A stretch of DNA of 64,000 bases, from NCBI GenBank assembly GCA_963576735.1, contig OY755198.1, forward strand, positions 6,696,001 through 6,760,000. Direction: 5' to 3'. A program made the position numbers and the translations under genes. Shown here piece after piece: positions 21,120-30,870 of this stretch. The DNA is from Bedellia somnulentella. Lineage: Eukaryota > Arthropoda > Insecta > Lepidoptera > Bedelliidae. The notes beneath the pieces were generated by a model, which did no database searches, was not told the origin of the DNA, and saw only the letters and a list, made by a program, of their open reading frames with translations. Within the stretch, counting starts at the first letter, position 1, and every line of letters begins with the position of its first letter.

Positions 21120-21219
21120 TCTCAAAGCTAGTAAGCTTCAAATAACGGTCATGGATTTAATAGACGCGTTTTTCCTGAAATAAAAACGCATATTAAATAC
21201 TTACCTTATTTGAAGCTTA
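21120..21219 (+). repeat. DIRS internal complementary region (ICR)
   Basis: 21120-21163 is the reverse complement of the left extremity (15603-15646). 21164-21219 is the reverse complement of the right extremity (about 21388-21442). They are joined at TAG|ACGCGT, so the ICR spells out, on the opposite strand, the junction formed if the element's two ends were ligated in a circle. This matches the known DIRS-1 replication model. Confidence 0.93.
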
Positions 21220-21249
21220 CGCAGTAATCTCTGCCTGGTGCTTTGAACT

Positions 21250-21401
21250 CAATGGAGGATGGCGCGTAGCTCGCAAGCTCGCGCCCTGCTGGTGGTAGTG
21301 GGGGGAATGTGTGAATGAAAGGCACGATGCGTAAGAAAGAGAGGGACATACTTCCGGAAAACAGTTAGGGCCTATCTCAAAGCTAGTAAGCTTCAAATAA
21401 G
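21250..21401 (+). repeat. DIRS right inverted terminal repeat
   Basis: Reverse complement of 15621-15771. It is followed by the right extremity 21402-21442, which ends ACGCGT against gypsy sequence. Confidence 0.93.
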
Positions 21402-21442
21402 GTAAGTATTTAATATGCGTTTTTATTTCAGGAAAAACGCGT

Positions 21443-21753
21443 CTAATATCACCATCTTTTTTAACGACGGGCACGATAGGTGTGGCCCAGTCAGAGTGAG
21501 TTACCGGGGTGAGAATGCCGTCCCGCACGTGCTGCTCCAGCGCGCGCTCCACCGGGCCGCGCAGCGCGTACGCTAGCGGGCGCGCTCGCATGAATATCGG
21601 TCGCGCCCCCTCGCGCACGTGGATAGTCACGGGCGGTCCCGTGAAACGGCCGAGCCCTTCCGCGAACACTTTACAATATCTGGAACTGAAAGTTTCAAAA
21701 TTGAACTCCTCATGCGTAACATTATTTACATTTCCATATTTTACACTAGGCAA
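21443..21753 (-). pseudogene. Gypsy pol: protease-RT linker and start of RT, cut by the DIRS element
   Basis: Frame shifted relative to gag-protease and overlapping its end, as in many gypsy elements that make pol by frameshifting. It contains DGILTPVTHSDWATPIVPVVKKDGDIR, split here at GDI, where the DIRS element begins. The open frame carries on into DIRS sequence down to 21217; that part is not gypsy. TTG at 21753 is only the edge of the open frame. Confidence 0.82.
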
Positions 21754-23027
21754 TTAATATTAAGTTCTGCTATCCACTGTCTACCCAATAACGCGGTTTT
21801 ACCATTTTTAATTACAAACAAATCTAATTCTTTCTTTTTATTTTGATAACAAACTTGAGTTGTAACGACAGCTACTGGACGAATAGTCTCGCCAGTGTAA
21901 TAACGGAGTAGCAACCTACAAGACCTAATAGGTAAATCGTCAAACTTATTTTTGTACATATCATAACTGATGCAAGATATAGCACTTCCCGTATCACATT
22001 CCATATTTACCAGTTCATTGTGTATTACGATTGGAATAAAAAATGGCTTACACTGATCTAGCGATAATTTATTAATGTCCACAAAAATTACCTCGTCACT
22101 ATCCTCACTGTCTAACACCTCTCGGTTGACGGTATTTCCGATGAAATTATACGATGTCACCTCCGCCCGGCGTTGATTTGCTAGGTTGGGACACATACGC
22201 CGCAAATGCCCCATCCTGTTGCAAACACGACACACGTAGCTTGCGAACTTGCAATCGTTCACCGAGTGCGGGCCGTGGCACGCCCGGCACTGCTGCCGTC
22301 GCCACCGCGCACTCTCTGCCGGCCCGGCCCCGCTCGTCGTGAAGTTACTGTGTCCGCGCACGCCGCCGCCGTCCTGTGACTCGCGCGCCGCCGCCATCGC
22401 CGCCGTCTTGCCTCTCGCTCCCCGCGCCGCCGTTTGTTGCCGCCATTTTGGCCCGCTCAATACATGACAATCCACTTCTGACTGTGACCTTGATGACGTC
22501 TCTCGACCTTGCGATACGGTTGAAGCATTTTTTTCAGCTGCTTCTAAATTAAGTGCCAATGTATACGCTTTTGAAAAATTTAACCCGGGCTCCGCAAACA
22601 ATCTTTGTCGAATCGTTTCACTGTTCAACCCACATGCTAATTGATCACGTAGACTTTCTTCTAACCACGCACCAAAATTGCATGACATCGACATTTTCTT
22701 GAGTACCGCAATATATTCTGCTATTGTTTCGCCGCTCTGTTGTGTTCTCTGTCGATACTTGTACCTCTCAGATAGCTCACTTGGTTTCGGTTTTAAATGG
22801 CCTTGCATAATGTTCACTACCTGCGGCCATGTTTTATTTTTCGGTAAATCAGGTGTACATAAATTTACCAACAACTCATAACTCGCCGACCCCATCACAG
22901 TTATCAGCGTAGCGACTTGTAGTTCCGGTTTGACCTCGTTCACTATAAAATATTGTTCTAAACGTTCGACATAACGGGTCCAATCATCCTTATTCACATC
23001 AAACTCGTCGACTTTACCGATAACCAT
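21741..23027 (-). CDS. Gypsy Gag with CCHC knuckles and aspartic protease, 428 aa
   Basis: Begins with MVIGKVDEFDVNKDDWTRYV, the usual start of this insect gypsy group. A capsid-like helical region follows to about residue 180, then a Gly/Ala/Arg-rich linker. Two zinc knuckles come next (CRACHGPHSVNDC and CRVCNRMGHLRRMC, near 240-275). The retropepsin motif is ECDTGSAISCIS near 335-345, and a flap-side LLGRQW lies near the end. It stops at 21741 and pol continues in another frame. Intact in this copy. The protein would form virus-like particles and process Gag-Pol. Confidence 0.9.
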   Translation of the reverse strand: MVIGKVDEFDVNKDDWTRYVERLEQYFIVNEVKPELQVATLITVMGSASYELLVNLCTPDLPKNKTWPQVVNIMQGHLKPKPSELSERYKYRQRTQQSGETIAEYIAVLKKMSMSCNFGAWLEESLRDQLACGLNSETIRQRLFAEPGLNFSKAYTLALNLEAAEKNASTVSQGRETSSRSQSEVDCHVLSGPKWRQQTAARGARGKTAAMAAARESQDGGGVRGHSNFTTSGAGPAESARWRRQQCRACHGPHSVNDCKFASYVCRVCNRMGHLRRMCPNLANQRRAEVTSYNFIGNTVNREVLDSEDSDEVIFVDINKLSLDQCKPFFIPIVIHNELVNMECDTGSAISCISYDMYKNKFDDLPIRSCRLLLRYYTGETIRPVAVVTTQVCYQNKKKELDLFVIKNGKTALLGRQWIAELNINCLV

Positions 23028-23111
23028 TTTTACTGTTTATACTATTATTGTTCAATAATTCACTCTAATGATAATGTAACACAACTACTTGCACGCGTTT
23101 TATAGTTCTTA

Positions 23112-23129
23112 GATTCACCCCGAACGCCA
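23112..23129 (-). promoter_or_regulatory. Primer-binding site of the gypsy element
   Basis: Minus-strand TGGCGTTCGGGGTGAATC starts one base inside the upstream LTR, whose end is CTTCACA. It begins with TGG as expected for a tRNA 3' CCA. The tRNA identity was not determined. Confidence 0.7.
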
Positions 23130-23130
23130 C

Positions 23131-23236
23131 TGTGAAGTATTTACGGAGTACAATTGAAACACACAACAGTTCTTTAGTCAACGTATATTGCGAGACTGCC
23201 ATTACAATGCTTAACAAACTTAGACCTACCTACATA
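23131..23236 (-). repeat. Gypsy upstream (5') LTR, first part, split by an insertion
   Basis: Matches the 3' LTR at 12839-12952 with about three changes, up to the TA at 23235-23236 where the 4.9-kb element begins. The last nine bases of this LTR are at 28160-28168, after that element. Confidence 0.92.
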
Positions 23237-24144
23237 TCGACGGTTAAAAGGTAATAGGGCATAAGCGACACTTTTTCCGAAAATGACTTTTGAATGCCAT
23301 CATACTTAAAAAAAATAGCTCTATCGAATGCGCTTACTCCTAAAGCTCTACGATGAATTTTGTGTCGCTTACGTCTAGACCAAAAACTGTGTTTTAGGAT
23401 AGCATTTTGATGTAACCGACCACATTTTAGGCCATTTTTATCTGAAAGGCGGTTGTGCTTATGCAAAAAAAGCATATTTTCGAATCAAAGATCGTTATGC
23501 CATATTACTTTTTACCAGTTTATGAATTCATGTTACTTATCTACTTTTTCCATAAACGTATATATTTTTTTAAGTCACTTATATCCGTTTACCTTATCCG
23601 TTCTAATTTTTTTAGGTTGGTTGAATCCTATTTCTCCTTAAAATTTGGTTAAACTGTTGTCGCATATGCCTTATTTCATTTTTTTAGCAACTTCCGCAGA
23701 GTCGCTTAAACCCTATAACCGATGATTGTTCACAATTCATATGTCGCTTATACCCCATTACTATAAACCTATTTTAATTCGCTCTGTCGGTTGTTACTTA
23801 TAACTGTCGACTCAGTTGACCAGAAATTGTCACTTCTACCCAATCACCTTTGTCGATATCAATATATTCGGTGTCGCTTATGACAATTTTTATCACTGTA
23901 TCGTACCGAAGTAGCCATACTGCTAGTCGTTTATTCAGTCTGCTGCCACCACCAGTGACTACAATCAATAAAATCGATTGTGCATCCGTTAATGAGTAAG
24001 TTCGTTACATTTTACTTAAAAGGAAATAAGGAAGTAAGGCTCTTATTTACATAGTATGAAGAGAAAAAGGTCTTTCGATATAGAAAATGGTTTTTAAGAC
24101 ATCAGCAGTATGGCAGTTTTTTTTGATGTGACATGTAGATAAAA

Positions 24145-24395
24145 TACATACATACATACATATAGTCACGGCTATAAATCCCTAGAAGGGGTAGCCAGAG
24201 CTAACGAATTAGAAATTCCGCAGCCACTTTTGGAAGTTGCGTTGGGAAAAGATGGTAAAATAAAGTTGTTGGTGATGGGTCTCCAACCGCATCGCGCAAA
24301 AATCCCTTAAAAAGCCCCAATACCGTTAGTCGCCTCTTACGTACACCCACCGGAAGAAAAGGGATAGTGCTATTCTAAGCCGACACTACACAGCA
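24145..24395 (+). repeat. SINE-like repeat R, copy 1
   Basis: About 250 bp from ACATACATACATAC and TCACGGCTATAAATCCCTAG to AAGCCGACACTACACAGCA. Further copies or pieces lie at 26504, 28594, 34141/35756, 40737 and 41203. It has a strong internal core (GGTGATGGGTCTCCAACC, CCGTTAGTCGCCTCTTACG). I see no clear tRNA A and B boxes. Confidence 0.85.
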
Positions 24396-24574
24396 ATAGA
24401 TAAAATAGTTAAAAACATACTGTATAAATGCAAATGTTAGTGTTACCGTTTTTCCCTGATTTAGTTAGTTGAAATTACTTACTATGACTCTCCAATGATG
24501 ACTAAATGAGTTGAAGGAATAAGAGTAAGGATAATAAGAAACGTCTTGATAGCCTAATTACTAAATATAAAATA

Positions 24575-24952
24575 GCAACCGTGATAGCCCAGTGGGTAGA
24601 ACACTCGGTTCTCGTGCAAGCGACTAGTGTTCAAATCCCGGGTCGGGCCTACACCAATTTGTCTTTTCTAAAGACATATGTGTGGTTAATTTATCATGGT
24701 TGTTAACGGTGAGGGAAAACATCGTGAGGAAACCCACATGACTGAGTTGTACTTAGTCATGTGACAGTGTATTCGTACAAAACGGCGATAGGCCTGCCCC
24801 CTATCACGTGAGTACACTGTCCATGCAAAACGTGGGTACTCTGAACACCAGGTGACAAAGTCACGTGATGTTCAGAAGTATTAGTACCTCTGCCAACCCC
24901 TTCGGGGATATTCGGCGTGAACGTTTATGTTATGTAACGTTTATGTTATGTT
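24575..24952 (+). repeat. tRNA-derived SINE, copy 1
   Basis: The tRNA-like head has A-box TAGCCCAGTGGGTAGAAC (24595 on) and B-box GTTCAAATCCC (24630-24640), the pol III internal promoter spacing. The body contains GTGAGGGAAAACATCGTGAGG, a sequence I know from lepidopteran SINEs, and the tail is TTATG-type repeats. It is about 85-90% like 29647-30015 by eye. Not a functional tRNA gene. Confidence 0.87.
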
Positions 24953-24955
24953 ATT

Positions 24956-26503
24956 TTAACAAAATAAATGGTAACTACAAAAACAAGCGGATTTTTTGTA
25001 TCTTACAATTGGAGTACGTGAACCTATTGGAATATTTAAAATTGCTTAAAGACTAGATGTTGGCCTTCCTCCGACTTTTCTACACTTTTGGGTACCATAC
25101 TGATTAGGGTAGCCAGAGCTATGAAGTAAATTTTTCCTCATCCTCATTTGGAACTAAATAGTAAAAACCAAAAAGCATAAAAATAGGTTGACATGACTTA
25201 TAAAAATAAAGTAAAGTATTAATCCATAACTTTTGTCTAATCAATAAGTAATTTGCTACTATAGCCATTACTACTATATTTTTCGTATTCCTGAAATTTA
25301 AAAACTAAAGGGTAATTGAGTCTACCTAACTTATGCAACTTCAATTTTAAAACATACTCTTTTCATTTGTTGTGTAAATAAAATTTAATACAAAGCTTTG
25401 TATTTTAAAAAAATATTGTTTAGGCTCATCAGTCGTCGAAATATACCGATACAGACGTATTTTGTGTCTGTCCAGCAGTGGACGTCTATAGGCTGATGAT
25501 GATGAGGATCTATCATAAAATTTGTAATACGAGATCGTATTGTGACTAAACGTAAAAATATACTGAAATCTGGAACATTATAATAAATAATGTAGTGATT
25601 AATGTTATACGTAGTAGCTGTCAAAAGAGAAAAGAGAAAATAAGACATCTAATCTTTAATTTATGTCCAGTTACCAAGGATACAATAGCCATGCGAACTT
25701 CTTCGTCGTTCATCTCAGAACTGAGCCTTTGTCTTTATCAAATCATGTGCTTCCTTTTATTTCAACCCTACAGCGGTCCCATTTCCCTTTACCTCATAGT
25801 TTTTACGCGGCATGATCAATATTTCAAGCATCAACCGGTTGCTATAATCTATAAGTAAAGTAAGCCTTTGTCTAAGCCTTCTGACTTGTAAGACCTTTAC
25901 TTTTATCGTTAAATCAGCGTTGTGGGATTTTAGCTAACAACTATAATGCTAAGACAGTCGCCAATTCATTGCTACCCAGGTTAATGCAAGTTTTGTGACA
26001 TGTTTGAAATGGTTTTTTTATTATTTAAGCTAATACGTAAACTTACTCAACTCAGAACTCATATTTTTTATCCAAATGTTAATGATTTATAAAAAAAAAT
26101 GTCTTTAATTTAAATTTTCTTTTTTTTTAATGACATTTTTCTTTATGGTTTTACTTTGTAGCTAAGAATAAAAAAAATATCTTTCTTCCTATATTTTTGC
26201 TATATAAGATATATATTTGTTTAACCTGTATCAAAAGATATTTATTTAGATAAGATACATGTTTATATAGATATGTAGAAAGAATATTGATAGAATATGC
26301 TTTCATATTTTTACGTTTTTTCTTTCTCCTTTCAAAAGTGATACCCCTTTTAGGGATTTATAGCCGAGAGTATATGTATGTAAAAAGAGAAGCAACAATC
26401 AGGAAAACTGATAATCTAAAAAAAGATGTGTTGCCATGGATAAACATCGACTATCGATGGACTATACTGAATGACAACTCTTCTATTTAATATAAACTAT
26501 TTT
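24956..26503. other. Non-coding interior of TIR-A, with an RTE-type tail
   Basis: No gene seen. 25463-25506 contains GTCCAGCAGTGGACGTCTATAGGCTGATGATGATGAG, the usual 3' end of lepidopteran RTE-type LINEs or dependent SINEs. The rest is AT-rich and anonymous. Confidence 0.6.
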
Positions 26504-26679
26504 ACATACATACATACAATACATTTTGGGGAAAATAAGGTAAAATAAAGGTTTTTGGTGATGGATCTCCAATCGCATCGCCCAAAAATCTCTTAAAAGC
26601 CCCAATACCGTTAGTCGCCTCTTATGTACACCCACCGGAAGGAATGGGATAGTGCCATTCTAAGCCGACACTACACAGC
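26504..26679 (+). repeat. SINE-like repeat R, internally deleted copy
   Basis: Starts with ACATACATACATAC, then jumps to the GGGGAAAATAAGGTAAAATAAAGG part of the repeat and ends at ACTACACAGC. The ATAAATCCC-to-GGAAA portion is missing. Confidence 0.82.
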
Positions 26680-28121
26680 TATATAAACTATTTTAGTTTT
26701 TCTTAATACTACAATCAGAATGCATAACAACAAATATTTTTTATATTTAGCGCTACTAATTGGTTGGCGCGCAGGTAGATTGTCTTTTAAGCGTATGCTT
26801 AGGAGACATTTATTGACGCTGTAGAAAACCTTTTCCAATACAATCCAGCACACTAATAAGTAATTTTATGTAACGGTTGTATTAATGATTAAATTTTATG
26901 TAGTGTAAAGTTATTCTGATTTACTTTATCGTTTTATCGTACGTCTAAGTATTATATTTAATCGTTAGTTTTATGGTTAGTATAGTTAATCCTATATTTA
27001 TATTTTGTAATAATATATCTTAAGGTTATGCTATGTAAATTTATATATTTAAGTATTATTTATAGTTATAGTAGTATTATGATTTATTATTTATATATAT
27101 ACTTTTTGCTCAGGTCCGTGGCGTGACACAACGGTTCTGACTGAAAATCAGTTTTAAAGGCTATGCCTTTAATAAATGCTGAGTCAGCAACCTTTTCTTT
27201 GCCTTTGAGGGAACTTTAATTCTCTCTAATGTCTCTAAATGTTTTATTAATTGTATTTTTTTTTGTTTTGTTTTTTGTTAAAATTGTGTGAGTACTTTGT
27301 TCTGATTGTAATGTTTTATTGTTCCCTAAAGCAATGAATAAATGATTTCTTTTCTTTTCTTTCTTTTCTAATTCATATTAGAGTCTGACATAGGTCACCC
27401 ATCTTTTTTTCTTAAAAAACTAGGGCTATATTGATTTGTAGCCAATACTAAGAAACCAACGAAACAATGCTATATTTGAATATTATTTAACCTTTGGTTA
27501 TTCTGAAGCTCTGCCTACCCTCGGTTTAGTTGTTTTTGTGAGTATATGAACCTATTCATGAACTGTCAATAAAATAAATCATAATGTTAGACACTTATAT
27601 TTTATTTAAAATGTCGTTTAATGCACTACCCAATAGAGTAATCCAAAGGTTATTCCCGTTTTCCCTCTGGGCAGAAAATAAACGATGTTGTTTAGAGCAA
27701 TTTACCTCATATGCTTTAAAATCTGAACGTCAGTTGTGTCGTATATTCACAAAATAATTTATTTAGTACTGCGAGATATGCTGTTTTACTCTTTTTTTAG
27801 TTTAAAAGCTATGTCGCTTGTGCCCTACTTCCAAAATATATTCTAACAAAAATGTACTATAGTTCTCTTTACTTAAATGGTATATATTTTTTTAAGTCAT
27901 TTAAGTCGTATTACTTCGAACAAAAAAAATAATCAATTGATCTAAGCGACATGAAATCATGTCAATAACGTCAATACAACAAATAAAATTAAATAATATA
28001 ATGCGCATTTTTTTCCTAAACAAACGAGTGTTTAAATTTTTATGATATAACAATTATCAAAAAAGTTATTCCAATTATTCGAAAATAAAAAACTTTAAAC
28101 AGCTCTCCTGTAAAATTTGCT
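26680..28121. other. Non-coding right part of TIR-A with a LINE or SINE 3' tail
   Basis: No gene seen. 27115-27370 ends in GCAATGAATAAATGATTTC followed by TTTTCTTTCTTTTC repeats, the form of a retroposon 3' end. 27500-27550 has a faint match to the GCCTACCCC...GTGAGTAT repeat found at 31899 and 33628. The last 350 bp hold TIR-A subterminal motifs. Confidence 0.55.
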
Positions 28122-28173
28122 TTTTGTCGCTTGACCCTATTACCTTTTAACCGTCGATATATATTACAGTTAC

Positions 28174-28686
28174 TTGTTAAGCATGATGTGTTTTGACATA
28201 AATAAATTAAATAAGTATCTTTACCTACAACAAACCATAATTTTAAATGCTAATGTGAAATGGACTATCATACTTTTTCTCTCCCGTTTGAACGTTGGTT
28301 TGGCAGCAGGCATTTGGGTGGGGGTGATCAACAAGCGCAGGCGAAGGGTAGTGATGTACCAAATCGAAAAAAAGCCAAACTCGAGTTAACCCGAATTAAG
28401 CTATTTGAGTTAACTGGATGGGCAAGTGAATGTTTTTTGAGTTTTGTCCAAATTATCCCATCTCCTTGGCTGGATTTCTTTAAAAATTTGAACAGGCAAA
28501 TCATATATTTATCTGTTGCAATTCTGTCAAATTAGAGGAAATTTGACAAAGCATAATATAGCTTCTACTTTTGAAATTTATTCAATTGAAGAAGTTGATA
28601 CGGGGGCAAGATGGTAGAAGTTAAGTATCGTTGGTCAAGGATCTCCTACTGCATTGCCCAAAAATCATTTAAAATTATATTATATA
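28174..28686. other. Anonymous DNA with a degraded repeat R fragment
   Basis: No gene seen. 28594-28672 (GGGGCAAGATGGTAGAAG to GCCCAAAAATC) is a worn piece of SINE-like repeat R. Confidence 0.5.
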
Positions 28687-29638
28687 ACTAGTGGATCGGC
28701 CCAGCTTCGCACGGGTAGCCTTGTTTTTTAAATATCTGAGGTTTCTTTCTTCAGTCACTGCTCAAGCATTGTAAAATTTAGCGCAATGTTTTCAATTTAT
28801 TAAAAAAGCACTCCCTGAACAGTGTAGTTTGGTGATTTTGAATGCGCTTTTATGAACGGTTCAGTATTTCCGTTTAATAGCAAATTTTGGAATAAAACGC
28901 TATGAAGTATTTATAACAATCTAAAAAAGAAATCATTGCGTGTTGAAGGATGCAACTACTGGCGCCATCTAGTATGTTATATGTAAATTAGTAAAGATTT
29001 GATTTTGGTCACGGGCGTGATGGCTTATTTTATGTATAATTTCGGTGTTTCTCTAACGATTTCTATGATTCTTTTTTGATTGAATAGGTAATAATGTTAC
29101 CTTCTTAAATTAGGGATGAGTGAGAGTTTTACAAACGAAAGAGTAAACAAATATAATCAGAATGTTCCGAACTGCTAAGCTATCAGGAATTACACGTGTT
29201 ATTGTGAGTCAACCATAAAAGATAGACACATACTGTTGGGGATTTTTTTTAGATAATTTTATGAAGAATATTTCCGTCATACATGATTTCTATGTGAGTT
29301 TAACCATTAAGGCTGCACACGCGACGAAAGCTTAAAAAATGGAGTAACTTCTCCCGTTTTCCCAAAATATCCCAAAATTCCCCTTCACTACTCTGCTGAA
29401 AAGTATCCTATAACCTGCCCAGGAGTATGAAGAATAATTGTACCAAGTTTCGTTAAAATCCGTCAAGTAGTTTTTGTTTCCATAAGGAACACACAAACCG
29501 ACAGACAGACAGACAAAAATTTTACTGATTGCATTTTTGGCATCAGTATCGATCTCTAATCACCCCCTAATAGTTATTTTGAAAATATATTTGCATGTAC
29601 AGAATTGACTTCTTTACAGATTTATTATAAGTATAGAT
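28687..29638. repeat. Insect-type interspersed repeat beginning GGCCCAGCTTCGCACGGGTA
   Basis: Starts CTAGTGGATCGGCCCAGCTTC and ends with CAAGTTTCGTTAAAATCCGT, an ACAGACAGACAGAC run and AAGTATAGAT. This combination is widespread in insect genomes as an interspersed repeat. Part of an inverted relative lies at about 31128-31265 (TATCTATACTAATATTAC, CTACTGAACCGATTTC). Class not settled. No ORF. Confidence 0.6.
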
Positions 29639-29646
29639 AATTATTG

Positions 29647-30015
29647 TACGCGACATGATAGTCCAGTGGGTAGAACACCCGCCCGAAAAACAGAAGGGCG
29701 TGAGTTCCAATCCTGGGACGGGCCTACACCAATTTGTCTTTTCTAAAGTCATATGTGTGGTTAATTTATCATGGTTGCTAACGGTGAGGGAAAACATCGT
29801 GAGGAAACCCACATGGCTGAGTTGTACTTAGTCATGTGACAGTGTATTCGTACAAAACGGCGATAGGCCTGCCCCCTATCACGTGAGTACACTGTCTAAG
29901 CAAAACGTGGGTACCTTCTCTGGAAACTAGATGGCGTTTGCCATGTGAGTTCAGGAGTATTGGTACCTCTGCCAACCCCTTCGGGGATAAAACGGCGTGA
30001 ACGTTTATGTTATGT
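29647..30015 (+). repeat. tRNA-derived SINE, copy 2
   Basis: A-box at about 29658 (TAGTCCAGTGGGTAGAAC) and B-box GAGTTCCAATCC at 29702-29713. The same body as 24575-24952, including GGCGATAGGCCTGCCCCC, and a GTTTATGTTATG tail. Confidence 0.87.
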
Positions 30016-30555
30016 TGTTATAATTATTGTAGGAATAAATGATTCTGTGTGTAAGTAATTATTCAGACTGATTGTGACAACTACAAATGTATAAATCATG
30101 ACCCGTATCGTATTACATTCTTTGCATACAAAAAATACTGTTTTAATGCACAAACCGAGATTTTTGTAACGTTACCTAGTGTGCTTATACTGTGTTTTTT
30201 TACGTAGGTACTTATTTATTTTACAGTAACATTATATGTTCTATTAGGCCATTTAGGCCAAAGAAATAGTACTATAAAAATGTACTGATGTACTGTGTAC
30301 TGTAATAATTAATACCTAGTTGTTTATGGCAAATTAAATATAAGTTTTATGATAAACCTATTTCTTTTTATTTTTCAATTTTTTTACTATTTCATTTGCA
30401 CTTCGAGCTGTATTTTAGGTAAATAAAGTTAATATTCTCCTAGATCGGTGTTTGACCCACCACGTTTCAATTATAATTTTTAGAAAAAAAATACAAAGCA
30501 CTTTTCATCATACCTGTACCTGTACTATGAACAGAAATTAACACAGAATTTTTAA
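30016..30555. other. Anonymous AT-rich DNA
   Basis: No ORF, RNA or repeat that I can support. Confidence 0.5.
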
Positions 30556-30870
30556 TTAATCCACTGCGTATTTGCATAAAGTTTTTACACTAAGAGGGGC
30601 AGAATTTCACGCACTATTTATACATATAGAGTTTATTAAAAGAAAAGGTCCCTTTCTATAAGCACTATTTGTGTACGCTGGCATAACGCCAGGACGGTGT
30701 GTCATTGAAAAGTCTTGTTCAATATCTCTGTTCCTACAAGATCAATCGTTATGAAATTTTGCAAAACGGGAGAAGTATTTAGGAAGAGTTTTTTCGTGTA
30801 AACTCTGTTGCTTTACAATTAGCCGTTTTCGAGTACAGCGATGTGTACGCTAGCTTGACGTTACGCCAGC
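30556..30870 (+). repeat. Dispersed repeat, longer copy of the 12605-12750 family
   Basis: Contains the two blocks shared with 12605-12750 plus about 160 bp between them. GTGTACGCTGGCATAACGCCAG at 30672 and TGACGTTACGCCAGCGTACAC at 30856 form an inverted pair about 200 bp apart. Possibly a small inverted-repeat element. Confidence 0.7.

Larger units (their letters stand above)
15603..21442 (+). mobile_element. DIRS retrotransposon, structurally complete
   Basis: A tyrosine-recombinase retroelement with the full DIRS-1-type layout: inverted terminal repeats, a 5' non-coding region with three 143-bp repeats, a Gag-like ORF, an RT/RNase H/methyltransferase-like ORF, a YR ORF overlapping it in another frame, and an internal complementary region near the 3' end. 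The gypsy RT is split at CTA. CTA occurs at the left edge (15603-15605) and just after the right edge (21443-21445), and there is no longer target duplication, as expected for recombinase-mediated insertion of a circle. Protein damage visible is one stop codon in the RT ORF. Confidence 0.93.
23237..28157. mobile_element. Non-autonomous TA-flanked inverted-repeat element (TIR-A), 4.9 kb
   Basis: Ends are perfect inverted repeats over TCGACGGTTAAAAGGTAATAGGG and continue imperfectly through AAGCGACA (about 31 bp). TA is duplicated at 23235-23236 and 28158-28159, and removing the insert restores the gypsy LTR exactly. No transposase coding is left. A motif close to TGTCGCTTATGCCCTATTACC recurs near both ends: 23251, 23363, 23657, 23700, 23742, 23827 and 23872 on the left, and 27812, 27944 and 28124 on the right. 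It holds later SINE and repeat insertions. Superfamily uncertain; a TA target is compatible with Tc1/mariner and a few other groups, but TCGACG is not their usual terminus. Confidence 0.9.
12839..28168 (-). mobile_element. Gypsy-type LTR retrotransposon, nested with two later insertions
   Basis: Minus-strand gag, protease, RT, RNase H and integrase between two short LTRs that begin TGTGAAG and end TTACA. GTTAC flanks it on both sides (12834-12838 and 28169-28173), a 5-bp target duplication. There is a purine-rich tract beside the downstream LTR and a tRNA-type primer site beside the upstream LTR. No env. The DIRS element (15603-21442) sits in its RT and the TA-flanked element (23237-28157) sits in its upstream LTR; with both removed the element is about 4.6 kb. 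The two LTRs differ at roughly three positions over about 115 bp, so it is not ancient. Confidence 0.93.

Noticed and set aside
21400..21434. GGTAAGTATT followed 25 bases later by TTTTTATTTCAG at the DIRS right end, like a tiny intron
   Set aside because: About 32 bp is far below a workable insect intron, and the sequence is fully explained as the element's extremity.
24595..24640. tRNA-like A and B boxes (also at 29658-29713)
   Set aside because: The head cannot fold into a full cloverleaf that I can see and is followed by a shared SINE body, so these are SINEs, not tRNA genes.
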